Shown piece after piece: positions 1-9,065 of a DNA stretch of 64,000 nucleotides. Position numbers and translations under genes: made by a program. Origin of the DNA: DAOULT01 sp964646625 (lineage in GTDB: Bacteria > Chloroflexota > Anaerolineae > CAZYHC01); contig CAZYHC010000021.1 in NCBI GenBank assembly GCA_964646625.1, forward strand, positions 14,957 through 78,956, given 5' to 3'. Every line of letters begins with the position of its first letter. Within the stretch, counting starts at the first letter, position 1. Under the pieces are notes generated by a model. That model saw nothing but the letters and a program-made list of their open reading frames with translations. It made no database searches and was not told where the DNA came from.

Positions 1-2
1 GA

Positions 3-728
3 GAGGGCACGCGGCTGCGACCGCTGACCCTGGAGCGGCCCAAATCCATGTTACCCATTGCCGGTAAACCTCTTCTGGAACACATTATAGATCTACTCAA
101 GTATCACGGCATCGGGGAGATAGCCATAAACCTGAGCTACAAACCCCAGGCCGTGATAGATCATTTTGGCGACGGTCGGCGGTTTGGGGTGGAGATAACC
201 TATTCCCTCGAAAACCCCCTCCTGGGCACGGCCGGGGCGGTCAAGAAGTTGCAACCCTACTTCGATGACACCTTCGTCGTGGTCTACGGCGACCTGCTGA
301 CCGATCTGGACCTCACCTCGCTGGCGGAGTATCACCGGGCCAGGGGCGGGCTGGTCACCGTGGCCCTGTACAGGGTAGAAAATCCTTCTGCCTGTGGCCT
401 GGTCGATTTGAACAGGAGCGGACGCATCCTGCGTTTCGTGGAAAAACCGCCCCCCGAGGAGGTCTTCACCGACCTGGCTAACGCCGGCGTATACGTCGTG
501 GAGCCGGAGGTGATCGACCATATCCCTCCCAACACCTTTTATGATTTTGGGCAAGATTTATTCCCGCTTCTGCTGGCAAGAGGCGTGCCTGTCTACGGCT
601 ACCCCATCGAGGACTACCTGATCGACATCGGCACGTTGGAGAAATACGAGAGAGCACAACGGGAATGGTCACAAGGCGCCAGATATAATCGGAGCGCGGA
701 GGACGCGTCAGGGGTCAGGGCCATTTGA
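3..728 (+). CDS. Sugar-1-phosphate nucleotidyltransferase, 5'-truncated by window edge
   Basis: Transfers an NMP group from NTP to a sugar 1-phosphate to make an NDP-sugar for glycan synthesis. The frame is open from base 3, before the first visible ATG at 48, and reads EGTRLRPLT then RPKSMLPI, the nucleotide-binding signature of this family, so the true start lies left of the window. Further family marks are the YGDLLTDLDL metal-binding stretch and a later EKP. There is no C-terminal left-handed helix domain, and the visible 241 residues fit the short HddC/RmlA-like type. Inference: it could be the guanylyltransferase for the heptose made by the GHMP kinase and SIS isomerase at 38-40 kb; mannose or glucose 1-phosphate is equally possible from sequence alone. 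It converges with the gene ending at 715, overlapping it tail to tail by 14 bp. Confidence 0.88.
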   Translation, partial: EGTRLRPLTLERPKSMLPIAGKPLLEHIIDLLKYHGIGEIAINLSYKPQAVIDHFGDGRRFGVEITYSLENPLLGTAGAVKKLQPYFDDTFVVVYGDLLTDLDLTSLAEYHRARGGLVTVALYRVENPSACGLVDLNRSGRILRFVEKPPPEEVFTDLANAGVYVVEPEVIDHIPPNTFYDFGQDLFPLLLARGVPVYGYPIEDYLIDIGTLEKYERAQREWSQGARYNRSAEDASGVRAI

Positions 729-2937
729 TCCAAACCGGGTCCCAATCATGATGAGGGCTGTTGTTGCTCAGACTGCGTTGATTGTTGCCCTCGGCATCCA
801 TGAGCCATATCTGTCTGCGCCCCACATCTCGATCGGACCAGAACACAACCTGGCAGCCATCGGGCGACCAACTGGGGTGCCCATCTGCGGCTTCATTTAT
901 CGTCAGCCTGCGGTCGGGTCTGGAGCGGTCATCTTTATCGATCACGTGGATCTCCTGGTTGCTGTCTGTGGTCGAGACGTAGGCAATGTGAGTACTGTCC
1001 GGCGACCAGGCCGGGTCGAAGTCCCAGCCGGGGACGTAAATAGAGTAAGCCGAGCCCCGGCTGCTGGGATGAACCTGTTCGGCATTGTCCACCAGCAGCC
1101 AGACCCAACCGTCCGCCAGGTTCTGCACCCAAATCTGACGGTCGTAGCGCCCTTCACACTCCAGACAAGTATCTTGCTTGTCCGCACGGACGAACAAGCG
1201 TTGACTCCTATCCGGGGAGAAGGTATCCAGCTCACAGGCCAGGTCGTAAGCCCAACGGTTGGTCAGCCGGGCGATAAAGCTGCCGTCAGGGTTCATGACG
1301 TAAGCGGCCTCTTCCCCTTCACGGTCGGAGAGGAAAGCGATCATGCCCTTCAACACAGGCGGCATCTGCAAGGGGTCAGGGGTGGCCGTGGGGGTGGGCA
1401 CGGGGGTCGAAGTTGGAACGTTCACTGCCGTCAGGAGCGGGGTGGGGGTGGCGGTGAATTGATTGGGTGGGGTGGGGGTGACGGTACCGGTGATGATGGC
1501 CTGGGCAGTGAGCAACATAGACACCATCTCGGCAGTGGCTCCATTCTCCGGGGTGGGAGTGCTGGTCACCGCCAGAGGCGTGACCCAGTTAAGGGGGGTG
1601 GAGGTGGCGGTGCCAATCATAATGGCCCGGGCAGTGGCCGTTCTGGCGCTGGCCGCAGCCATCAATATATCATCCGGGGTGGGAGTGCTGGTAACTATGA
1701 CCAGAGTAGGAGTAGGGGTGGCCGTCACCAGGTTAGAAGGCGTGGGGGTATTGGTGCCTACAGCCAGGGCCATAGCGGTGGCCATGGCCGCGATGTGGGT
1801 GGCCGTAGCCCCATTCTCCGGCGGAGGGGTGCTGGTGACCACGAAGGGCGTCGCCCAGTTAGAAGGGGTGGGGGTATTCGTGCCAATGGCGGTGGCCCGG
1901 GCGGTCTGGGCCACTGCGATGGCGGCCACAGTAAACACGTTCTCTGGCGTGGGGGTGCTGGTGACCATAACGAGGGCCTGCGTAGAAGTCGGGGTATCGG
2001 CCCCTGGCCTCCCTCCAACGGCAGCGGGAGCAGGCGTGGGAATGCCCAGGGTCAGCCTCAACACCGGGCCCGCCCCCATGCTCCCCGGCCCATAACCGCT
2101 ATCCCAACTGAAGAGGTTGTCAGGGCCGGCAGAAGGCCCATCCAGCCGGAAGGCCGCCTTCCCGTGAGCAAAACGCTCTTCCAGAGCAGCCTTTTGGCTG
2201 GCATTGAAGGTGAAGACATTTACGATCCCTCTCCCCAGAAAGGTGATGACACTTACCGGCCCTTTCCCCAGAGTGGTGCGGTGTAGTGCGGGGGAGAAGG
2301 TATGCTCTACTCTGGCGTTATGAATCTGAGCGTAAGAGTGCAGAGGCCAGTTTTCATCTATATCTTCGTCCAGCATACTCAGGGCCCAGGTGCCCCCCTG
2401 GCCCAGATGTTCAGCATTGAGGCCGGTCAGCCTCAATTCTGCGGCGTAGACAGTAGCGCCGGGGGGAATGAAAGAAAGGTCGAACTGCATCGCTCCGTGG
2501 TAGATGTTGCCGTCCAGGACACCGCTCCGGATATTATGTGCCCCAAAGTGATTACCTTCTTCGCCGCTCACCACCCACCCAACCCGATTGATGCTGGGGC
2601 TCAAGACGTAAACAATCCCTCCGGGCGGAGCAGCGAAGGCAGGCGGGGGCGCCATTTCGGTGGCCGTACCGGCCAGCTCAACTCCAGTGGGGGAGAAGCT
2701 GGGGGCGGTGGTGGGGGTCGGAGAGGAAGCAGGTATCGGCGTCGAGGTGAAAGTGGGGGTAGCGACCAGGCGCGGCGTGTCCGGGCTGGATATGGGGGCC
2801 AGCCTCTCGGCGACCGGCTCCACCCTATCCCAGGAGGAGAGCCTGTTATGCAAAAAGAGCAAGACAGCCGGGAAGATGATGAACGGCCATACGAACCTGG
2901 CTATATTCTGGATGGCGGAAATCAAAAACCGTATCAT
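715..2937 (-). CDS. Membrane-anchored DNRLRE / Thr-Pro stalk / TolB-like propeller protein
   Basis: Exported surface protein of unknown function, 740 residues. An N-terminal membrane anchor lies at about residues 15-30. A Thr/Pro linker is followed by a DNRLRE domain (about 105-290, with motifs such as GAMQFDLSFIPPG and AELRLTGLN), known as a carbohydrate-associated beta domain. Next comes a Thr-Pro-rich repeat stalk (about 315-520), then PD40/TolB-type propeller blades (IAFLSDREG, AWSPDSTHIAYVS, PSWSPDGCQVVFWSDRD). The ATG at 2937 is chosen because TAGGAG lies just upstream; a start at 3069 would run through the preceding sugar transferase gene. It sits 16 bp after that gene, so it is probably the last gene of the polysaccharide operon. 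The propeller may bind glycan or protein; no catalytic residues are recognisable. Confidence 0.85.
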   Translation of the reverse strand: MIRFLISAIQNIARFVWPFIIFPAVLLFLHNRLSSWDRVEPVAERLAPISSPDTPRLVATPTFTSTPIPASSPTPTTAPSFSPTGVELAGTATEMAPPPAFAAPPGGIVYVLSPSINRVGWVVSGEEGNHFGAHNIRSGVLDGNIYHGAMQFDLSFIPPGATVYAAELRLTGLNAEHLGQGGTWALSMLDEDIDENWPLHSYAQIHNARVEHTFSPALHRTTLGKGPVSVITFLGRGIVNVFTFNASQKAALEERFAHGKAAFRLDGPSAGPDNLFSWDSGYGPGSMGAGPVLRLTLGIPTPAPAAVGGRPGADTPTSTQALVMVTSTPTPENVFTVAAIAVAQTARATAIGTNTPTPSNWATPFVVTSTPPPENGATATHIAAMATAMALAVGTNTPTPSNLVTATPTPTLVIVTSTPTPDDILMAAASARTATARAIMIGTATSTPLNWVTPLAVTSTPTPENGATAEMVSMLLTAQAIITGTVTPTPPNQFTATPTPLLTAVNVPTSTPVPTPTATPDPLQMPPVLKGMIAFLSDREGEEAAYVMNPDGSFIARLTNRWAYDLACELDTFSPDRSQRLFVRADKQDTCLECEGRYDRQIWVQNLADGWVWLLVDNAEQVHPSSRGSAYSIYVPGWDFDPAWSPDSTHIAYVSTTDSNQEIHVIDKDDRSRPDRRLTINEAADGHPSWSPDGCQVVFWSDRDVGRRQIWLMDAEGNNQRSLSNNSPHHDWDPVWIKWP
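1385..1975 (-). repeat. Tandem Thr-Pro/Ala repeat block with two-unit higher-order period
   Basis: The coding strand holds four units of about 43-47 codons, each opening with a VTSTPTPEN-like stretch, running through an Ala-rich segment and closing with a GTNTPTP-like stretch, then a shorter fifth remnant. Units 1 and 3 resemble each other (both end in W-x-TP), and units 2 and 4 resemble each other (both carry ENGATA and end in TATPTP). This suggests that a two-unit block of roughly 270 bp was duplicated. The block forms the stalk between the DNRLRE domain and the propeller. Confidence 0.75.
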
Positions 2938-2953
2938 TGCTCCTACCTGGTCC

Positions 2954-4450
2954 TCAATAAGCTCCCCTGCCCCGGAGCACCACCCCGATGGTACTGAACA
3001 GCAGATGCAAATCCAGCCAGTTGGTATAATTACGGACATAGTACATGTCCAGCCGCACCCGCTCCTCATAGGATAGGTCGCTTCGGCCGCTGACCTGCCA
3101 CAGGCCCGTCAGGCCCGGTTTCACGGTGAGCAGGTTGTATTTCCAGCGGCCAAACTTCTCCAGTTCTGGAGGGGCGATCATGCGTGGCCCCACCAGGCTC
3201 ATCTGCCCCAACAACACATTGCAAAGTTGGGGAAGCTCGTCCAGACTGTACTTGCGCAGGAAGCGGCCCAGCGGGGTAACGCGCGGATCATCTTTAAGTT
3301 TGCCCGTCCCTTTCAGTTCCTCAGCCAGAGCGGGATGATGCTTCTGCAAGTAAGCATCGCCATCCTCCCGCATGGTGCGGAACTTAAAAGCGTCGAAAGT
3401 GCGCCCCCCAGTCCCCAACACCCGGCGACGGTAGATAGCCGGGCCAGGCGAGGTCAGCTTGATCAAGATGGCGATAGCCAGCAGAAGAGGCGACAATAGA
3501 ATCAAGCCCACAACGGTCAGGACGTAATCCAGAAGCTTCTTCAGGAAAGCATCCAGGCCCACGATACGCAGCTTGTTGAGGCTGATAAAAGGGACAAAAC
3601 CCACTTCCTGCACCTTCACCCCGGTGGTGAACAGTTCAAACAGACCGGGGGAAAGCCTGACCTCCACCTCGTCACTGATGCCGAAGGTGCGGTAGATGTC
3701 CAGCAGGCGTTCATGGCTGAGAGCAGCGGAGGAGATGATCAATTCATCAGCCTGGTATTGCTCCACCAGTTGAGACAGAGCGTCGCTGTTCCCCAGCACC
3801 GGGAGACCATCTATCCTGCTACCTTTAGGCCGATGATCATCCACTATGCCCACAATGGTTATCCCGGCGCTGGATGCACTTCGCAGTTGGTCGATGATGA
3901 CGCGGCTCTCCTCACCAGCGCCCACGATAATGGCCCGGCTAAGCAGATACCCTTTCTTCCGCAGGTGATAAACCAGGCGCCGGAACCAGAAACGATAGCT
4001 CCCCACTAATAAGATGGAAAGCCCCCAGACCATCATCAGCCAGATGCGGGAAATGTTCTCCCCCGGCTTTGCATCCCGGAGAAAGAGGAAGCTGTAAAAT
4101 AAAATAGCTACTATCCCCGAGGTACAGGCGTTGATAACGTGGGCATACTCTTTAGTCCCTCCCAGGAGAAGGTGATGGTTGTAGAGCTTCCAGAGATAGA
4201 AGATGAGTAGCCATAAGGGGATAACCGAGATACCCAGCAAAGAATAAAAGATAACGGACGGCGTGTGATAATAAGACAACACCTCAAAGCGCAGCCAGTA
4301 AGCCAGGACGAAGCTCAAGCCGATGAAGGCCGCATCTAATACGGGTAGCCAGGCCACGAAATAGTTGATCCTTTTGTCCCGTATGGAACTTCTGGTCTGT
4401 TCCCCAAGGGCATGATATCCTGCCTGCTCACCCAAATATATTTCTGTCAT
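2954..4450 (-). CDS. Polyprenyl-phosphate sugar phosphotransferase (priming enzyme)
   Basis: Starts glycan repeat-unit synthesis by moving a sugar 1-phosphate from an NDP-sugar to undecaprenyl phosphate at the membrane. The 498 residues show four to five N-terminal membrane helices (about 30-170), a Rossmann-like middle domain (RAIIVGAGEESR), a further helix near 315, and the C-terminal bacterial sugar transferase domain with KFRTM, RKYSLDELPQL, MSLVGPR and KPGLTGLWQVSGR. This is the WcaJ/PssY-like architecture. The ATG directly follows the TAA of the upstream GT4 and has GGGAGG seven bases before it, so the two are translationally linked. The sugar specificity cannot be read from the sequence. 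Confidence 0.93.
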   Translation of the reverse strand: MTEIYLGEQAGYHALGEQTRSSIRDKRINYFVAWLPVLDAAFIGLSFVLAYWLRFEVLSYYHTPSVIFYSLLGISVIPLWLLIFYLWKLYNHHLLLGGTKEYAHVINACTSGIVAILFYSFLFLRDAKPGENISRIWLMMVWGLSILLVGSYRFWFRRLVYHLRKKGYLLSRAIIVGAGEESRVIIDQLRSASSAGITIVGIVDDHRPKGSRIDGLPVLGNSDALSQLVEQYQADELIISSAALSHERLLDIYRTFGISDEVEVRLSPGLFELFTTGVKVQEVGFVPFISLNKLRIVGLDAFLKKLLDYVLTVVGLILLSPLLLAIAILIKLTSPGPAIYRRRVLGTGGRTFDAFKFRTMREDGDAYLQKHHPALAEELKGTGKLKDDPRVTPLGRFLRKYSLDELPQLCNVLLGQMSLVGPRMIAPPELEKFGRWKYNLLTVKPGLTGLWQVSGRSDLSYEERVRLDMYYVRNYTNWLDLHLLFSTIGVVLRGRGAY

Positions 4451-5632
4451 TTATGTCACCTCCCGATAGATTCCTTCCAAACGCTCGGCGATGACTTGCC
4501 AGTCGTGTTTTTCCTCCACGTACTTCCGACCACCTTTGCTTATTTTCTGCCAGAGAAAAGGGTCGTCGAGCAGACGGAGCACCTGTTGGGCCAGGGCGGG
4601 GGGCTCATCGGCCACCAGCAGGTGCTCGCCATCTTGCACCTCCAGCGCGGAACAGGCCAGCGGGGTGGCTACCACCGGCGTGCCCACCGCCATAGCCTCT
4701 AACACCTTGTTCTGAATGCCGACTCCATAGCGTATGGGGCAGATGGAAATGGTTGCTCCGGCCAGGTAGGCCCCCAGATGGGGCACGTAACCCTCCACCC
4801 TCACCCGCTCGTCCCGGGCCAGTGCTCTGACCGCCGGGGGCGGATCTTTGCCCACGATCTGTACCCTAACCCGGGGGCGCGCGGCCCAGATAAAGGGCAT
4901 TACCTCCTGCACCAGGTAAAGGACCGCCGCCATGTTGGCATGGTAGCTCATCTTGCCCGAAAAGATCAGGGTCTCGGGCTCACGCCAGCCGTGCGCGGCC
5001 CCAAAGTAATCCAGGTCAACCCCGTTGGGGAGCACGACGATTTTATCGCCGCTCTCTCTGCCATTCAGGTTTTCCAGGGCCATTTTATCCTGCCACGAGG
5101 TAACCAGCACCTTCTCGTATTGTCCCAGCAGCCAGCTTTCATATCGCCTGGTGCGATTCAGGTCCAGGCGGGCCACAAAGCGCCAGAGGAGGCCAGGCGC
5201 CTGGCGGGCAGTCCGCTCGAAGAGCAGGCTGATGCAATCCACGGAGTCATAGACTTTCGGCAGGTGTCTGACGACGGGCCCGAAGTGAGCGCCGCGCAGG
5301 TGTTCCACGTGTACCAGGTCGTATTGTGCTTCGCTCAGCAAGCGGGTGATGAGGCGGGCCATCGCTGTGGAATGGCAAAAGGCCGCCTGGAAAGGGGTGA
5401 GGCCGGGCAAAGCTTTCAGGCAATTGCTCAGCGATTCCCGCCTGCTCAGTGCCACTGTCTCGACACGTGCACAATGCTTTCTCAGGGCTACCGCGTCTTT
5501 CTCCTCCCGTGGCGAGCTCTTGAGGCTCAGCACCGTTACCCGGTGCCCCCGGCGGGACAGGTATTTGATCAGGTTGTAAGGTCGCACGCGGATCAGCGAA
5601 GGCACGTAAGGGGTGATATACAGTATGTCCAT
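4451..5632 (-). CDS. GT4 family glycosyltransferase (Stp1-like)
   Basis: Cytosolic GT-B glycosyltransferase, 393 residues. The N-terminal domain begins MDILYITPYVP and carries NLIKYLSRRGHRVTVLSL; the C-terminal donor-binding domain has GKDPPPAV and the E-x7-E region NKVLEAMAVGTPVVATPL. It resembles the sugar transferases found in exosortase-A-associated exopolysaccharide loci, as do the GT4 genes at 17304 and 22313. It lies between the acyl carrier protein and the priming transferase, so it probably adds a sugar early in the repeat unit. No exosortase gene is visible in the window. Confidence 0.9.
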   Translation of the reverse strand: MDILYITPYVPSLIRVRPYNLIKYLSRRGHRVTVLSLKSSPREEKDAVALRKHCARVETVALSRRESLSNCLKALPGLTPFQAAFCHSTAMARLITRLLSEAQYDLVHVEHLRGAHFGPVVRHLPKVYDSVDCISLLFERTARQAPGLLWRFVARLDLNRTRRYESWLLGQYEKVLVTSWQDKMALENLNGRESGDKIVVLPNGVDLDYFGAAHGWREPETLIFSGKMSYHANMAAVLYLVQEVMPFIWAARPRVRVQIVGKDPPPAVRALARDERVRVEGYVPHLGAYLAGATISICPIRYGVGIQNKVLEAMAVGTPVVATPLACSALEVQDGEHLLVADEPPALAQQVLRLLDDPFLWQKISKGGRKYVEEKHDWQVIAERLEGIYREVT

Positions 5633-5668
5633 TTACTTCTTTCCTTGCCCCTCCCTTTATCAAGGCGT

Positions 5669-5968
5669 TCAGGCAACGCCAGCCGGTAAGGGCACTCTAT
5701 GCCTGGCCGGTTGTTCTACCAGGCGCTCACTGCCTCTCCTCCTTCTGATAAATCTGGTCAGTCTATTGATGGAGTCGAAGTTATCTGGCACAATTTCCTG
5801 GTCGGCGACCGTGATGTCGAAAGCCTCTTCGACGAAAGCCACCAGTTCCAGCACCCCGGTGGAATCGATCAGGCCCAATTCCAGGAAAGAATCGTCGTAG
5901 TTAAAACTATCCCCATCTACCATGAAATCTTCGATCAGGAACTCTCTAATGCGCCCTTCAATGCCCAT
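5669..5968 (-). CDS. Acyl carrier protein
   Basis: Small carrier, 99 residues, that holds an acyl or aminoacyl group as a thioester on a phosphopantetheine arm. The attachment serine is Ser36 in LGLIDSTGVLELV. An acidic four-helix pattern fills residues 1-75, followed by a basic tail of about 20 residues (starting RRRRGSERLV) that is unusual for this family. AGGAGGAGG lies 13 bases before the ATG. It belongs to a cassette with an AMP-ligase, AsnB and a PP-loop amidotransferase, so it most likely receives the acyl group activated by the ligase at 9066-10607. This stand-alone protein need not serve fatty acid synthesis. Confidence 0.9.
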   Translation of the reverse strand: MGIEGRIREFLIEDFMVDGDSFNYDDSFLELGLIDSTGVLELVAFVEEAFDITVADQEIVPDNFDSINRLTRFIRRRRGSERLVEQPARHRVPLPAGVA

Positions 5969-6004
5969 GCCTAAAATCCAGCCTCCTCCTATCTCTATTT
6001 GCTT

Positions 6005-7009
6005 TTAAAGCCCTTCAGACGGCAGCCCTAACTGCTCCTTCACCCGTTGGATAATGGTCGGGTTTGGAGGGGCGTTAATGCGGGCCAAAGCTTCTTCACG
6101 ACTGAACATGCCTTCTCGGACCAGGTTAGCCAGCTCCAGCACGTAAGGGTGATACCCCATCTGCTCCTGGTGAACCACGTTGGCGAAGGCGTTCATGAGA
6201 CAATTGGTTGAATTCGGGTCGGTGTCGTCGGGTTTTTCCCAACCCAACCGTTTTATTCTGGCAAATATCTCTCCCTCATCGTAGTCCAGGAAAGCCAGGG
6301 GAGAGATGTAGTAGGGGAAACGGCTGGCAGCGGCGAAATCCTGTTCTGCCAGGAAGTATGGACGCCATTCATCGCCCACTATCTGGTGCAAGGGGTGGGC
6401 CGTGGCTTCCATCATAGCCTTTATCATCGGCGGGTTCGTTTTAAAGATGGCTGAGCTTAACGGCACCTGCCCTGGCGACCAACCGAAGAAGACGAACGGA
6501 ATGCCTTTCTCAACGGCCAGCTTCAGGGCGATGAACTTCACCAGCCCCATACATGAGTTACATATAGCACTTGCCCTCTCCAGAGCCTTCCGGGAGTAGA
6601 GGTGGCCGTTCATAGAACCCACAAACACCCGCCTGATGAAATCAAGCCGGGGCTTGAATATAAGCAAATCCACTCCCAGATTATCGGCCACGCGCCGCAT
6701 GTTTTGCCTGGCCCCTTCGGAGACGAAGCCGTGGTCGAAGCTGAAAGCCAGGACGTGCAAGCCGTAGCGTTCTTTCAAGAGGGCCAGCGTGTAGGTGCTG
6801 TCCTTGCCTCCGCTCCAACTCATCAGGCCCTCGTAAGGCCCCCGGTAACTTCTCAAAAGCTGCTCGAACTTCCCTTTCAGCTTCCTTTTTCGTTTTGCAA
6901 GCCTTTCCTTCCCGCTAAAGTTCAGGCAATACTGGCACAGGCCCTCCGCGTTGAAGCGGATGCCGGGGAAGGTCTCCGGCAAGATGCAACGCACGCACCT
7001 TTTCAACAT
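6005..7009 (-). CDS. PP-loop N-acetyl-sugar amidotransferase-like protein (WbpG/PseA family)
   Basis: ATP-pyrophosphatase of the family that converts a sugar acetamido group to an acetamidino group, or uses a related amidation, in O-antigen and exopolysaccharide synthesis. The PP-loop SGGKDST is at residues 66-72. Cys5, Cys8, Cys25 and Cys28 form a CxxC-x16-CxxC pair likely to bind zinc, and a further CNSC follows near the middle. The ATG at 7009 is preferred over 7015 because AAAGG is well spaced for it and abuts the earlier one. In this family ammonia normally comes from a partner glutaminase; the AsnB just upstream could supply it. The real substrate is unknown. Confidence 0.82.
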   Translation of the reverse strand: MLKRCVRCILPETFPGIRFNAEGLCQYCLNFSGKERLAKRKRKLKGKFEQLLRSYRGPYEGLMSWSGGKDSTYTLALLKERYGLHVLAFSFDHGFVSEGARQNMRRVADNLGVDLLIFKPRLDFIRRVFVGSMNGHLYSRKALERASAICNSCMGLVKFIALKLAVEKGIPFVFFGWSPGQVPLSSAIFKTNPPMIKAMMEATAHPLHQIVGDEWRPYFLAEQDFAAASRFPYYISPLAFLDYDEGEIFARIKRLGWEKPDDTDPNSTNCLMNAFANVVHQEQMGYHPYVLELANLVREGMFSREEALARINAPPNPTIIQRVKEQLGLPSEGL

Positions 7010-7025
7010 CCCCATCCTTTCTATC

Positions 7026-7055
7026 AGGGGCCTGGTTTGGAAGGGCCAGGCCCCT
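7026..7055 (-). other. Intra-operon hairpin
   Basis: A perfect 10-bp inverted repeat, AGGGGCCTGG and CCAGGCCCCT with a 10-nt loop, fills most of the 48-bp gap between asnB and the PP-loop gene. No T-run follows on the minus strand, so an RNA-processing or transcript-stabilising hairpin is more likely than a terminator. Confidence 0.6.
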
Positions 7056-7057
7056 CT

Positions 7058-9043
7058 CTATTCATCGGCGAACACTTTCATTACCTTTATTTTTGTATCG
7101 TCCCTGGAAGCGGCCTCGGTCCGAAAATTCTCGATGAAGAGGCGATGCACCAGTTGGAGGGATAAAATGCCACTCAGGGCCATCCCGTCCCCCTCGCTCA
7201 GCAGGCGGCCGCTTCGGACTTTCTCCACCAGCCTGGAGGTTAAGGCCGGGTCAAAGTAGCCATTTCTTTCCACCCGTTCCGGCTGTAGAAGCTCCTGAAC
7301 GTAGTCGGGAGCGTCCGGCCCCAGGAAGCTCGGCCCAATAGGGGCGCGGTAAGGCTGCTTTGGCCTCTGGCAGACCTCGGCGGGCAGGAGGTGGGCCACG
7401 CTTTTCTTCAAAATGTATTTTTCCCGCAGGCCCCTTAGCTTGAGGTGGGGCGGGATGCGGCTGCAAAATTCGACCACCCGGTGGTCGAGGAAGGGCAATC
7501 TTCCCTCTACCGAATGGGCCATAGCCATGCGATCTCCCTGGGAGGAGAGCAGATAATGGGACATGAAAATGGAAATCTCGATGTATTGCGCCTGGGAGAG
7601 CGGGTGCCAACGGGCGAAATCTCCATCCAGGCTCGCCTGGAAATCCTCCAGGGCATCGTACCCGGCCAGCGCGGCTTTTAGTTCTTCGGAGAAGAACCTC
7701 TTGAGCCGGGCGGTGTTTTGCCAGCGGATAAGATGGGAGTATCCCTTCTCTGCGGTGTCGATGAGTCCGGCCCGGAAGAAAGCGTTCAGATATGAAACGT
7801 TTTGGGAGACGAGCTGTGGCAGGTAAAGGTACAGCCGCTTGAGGAGCAGGGGGCGGGACATGGAATCTGGCGCCCTGGCCCAAAAGCGCCGGATTTTATC
7901 CTCTTTGAAGATGTTGTAACCGGCCAGGATTTCATCCGCCCCCTCGCCGGTCAGGACCACTTTGAAGCCGTTCTCTCTGACCAGGGCCGAGAGAAGATAC
8001 AGAGGGGCCGGCGCAGTACGCAGGATGGGTATTTCGGCGTGCCAGATTACCTGCGGGAAGACCCGGCCAATGTCGGAGTAATGGCATTCCACCCGGCGGT
8101 GCTCGGTTTTCAGGAAGGCGGCCATCCTCTTCTGAAAAACACGCTCGTCGTAGAGCTCATCGGAGAAGGCGATAGAGAAAGTGCGGAGCCGGTTGGGAGT
8201 ATAATCTCTGATGAGGGCGGCGATGATGGAAGAATCCAACCCCCCGCTCAGATAAGCGCCCACCGGGACATCGGCTCGCAGCCTGAGCCGGGTGGCGTCC
8301 GTCAAAAGTTCGCGTAAGCCTCGGGCATAAAACTCCTCTGGCTCCCGGCCCACCTCTCCATTTTCGGGGAAGGTCAAGCCCCAATACCTCTGTACGGCTA
8401 TTTCCCCCCTCCTGGCTCGCAACCAATGGCCGGGGGGCACCTCGAAGATGTCGCGGAAGATGGTTCTGGGCGGCAGAGAGCCCCAGAAGGTAAAGACCTG
8501 GGCGAGGGAGAGGGGATCAACCTCCGCCTGCACCCCAGGGGCGGCCAGGAGGGCTTTAATTTCCGAGCCGAAGATGAGCGCCCCATCGGCCAGGGTGTAA
8601 TACAGCGGGCAGATTCCCAGCCGGTCTCGGGCCAGCAACAATTCGGCGGAGCGAGAATCCCACAAAGCGAAGGCGAACTGACCATTGAGCGCTTCGAGGC
8701 AGGCCGCACCTCGCTCCTCGTAGAGATGGACGATGACCTCTGTATCGGAGGCCGTGTGGAATCGATGCCCCCGGCCGACCAACTCTGCCCGCAGCTCCAG
8801 GTAATTGAAGATCTCGCCGTTGAGCACCACCCAGGTGGTTTCTGCTTCGTCGTGTACGGGCTGCCAGCCGCCTTCCAGGTCGATGATGCTCAAACGCGCG
8901 CTGCCCAGCCCCACCCGGCTATCTTTATAGATGCCGAAACCATCGGGCCCCCGGTGCCGGAGCAGGCCCAACATGCGCCTCATGAGGGGGATTTCTATGG
9001 GCTGGTCTTTATTCAAATTAAGTATGCCGACAATGCCGCACAT
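7058..9043 (-). CDS. asnB: Asparagine synthase (glutamine-hydrolysing)-type amidotransferase
   Basis: Class II glutamine amidotransferase, 661 residues. The N-terminal Ntn glutaminase begins MCGIVGILN, with Cys2 as nucleophile, and carries RHRGPDG and NGEIFNYLELR. The C-terminal synthetase domain has the ATP motif SGGLDSS at residues 266-272 and GEGADEILAGY further on. The ATG at 9043 is chosen because Cys2 must be exposed and GGGCGG precedes it; the frame is open for 45 more codons upstream. It is about 40 residues longer than typical AsnB and sits in an AMP-ligase/ACP cassette, so it may amidate a glycan or carrier-bound substrate rather than make free asparagine. Homologues of this type occur in exosortase-A-linked loci. 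Confidence 0.9.
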   Translation of the reverse strand: MCGIVGILNLNKDQPIEIPLMRRMLGLLRHRGPDGFGIYKDSRVGLGSARLSIIDLEGGWQPVHDEAETTWVVLNGEIFNYLELRAELVGRGHRFHTASDTEVIVHLYEERGAACLEALNGQFAFALWDSRSAELLLARDRLGICPLYYTLADGALIFGSEIKALLAAPGVQAEVDPLSLAQVFTFWGSLPPRTIFRDIFEVPPGHWLRARRGEIAVQRYWGLTFPENGEVGREPEEFYARGLRELLTDATRLRLRADVPVGAYLSGGLDSSIIAALIRDYTPNRLRTFSIAFSDELYDERVFQKRMAAFLKTEHRRVECHYSDIGRVFPQVIWHAEIPILRTAPAPLYLLSALVRENGFKVVLTGEGADEILAGYNIFKEDKIRRFWARAPDSMSRPLLLKRLYLYLPQLVSQNVSYLNAFFRAGLIDTAEKGYSHLIRWQNTARLKRFFSEELKAALAGYDALEDFQASLDGDFARWHPLSQAQYIEISIFMSHYLLSSQGDRMAMAHSVEGRLPFLDHRVVEFCSRIPPHLKLRGLREKYILKKSVAHLLPAEVCQRPKQPYRAPIGPSFLGPDAPDYVQELLQPERVERNGYFDPALTSRLVEKVRSGRLLSEGDGMALSGILSLQLVHRLFIENFRTEAASRDDTKIKVMKVFADE

Positions 9044-9065
9044 TCCGCCCTGCCGATTCCAGTTT

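Noticed and set aside
748..2286. Long plus-strand frames (748-2286 and 1463-2095)
   Set aside because: They are antisense to the Thr-Pro repeat region; Gly/Val-rich low complexity is the mirror of TP codons.
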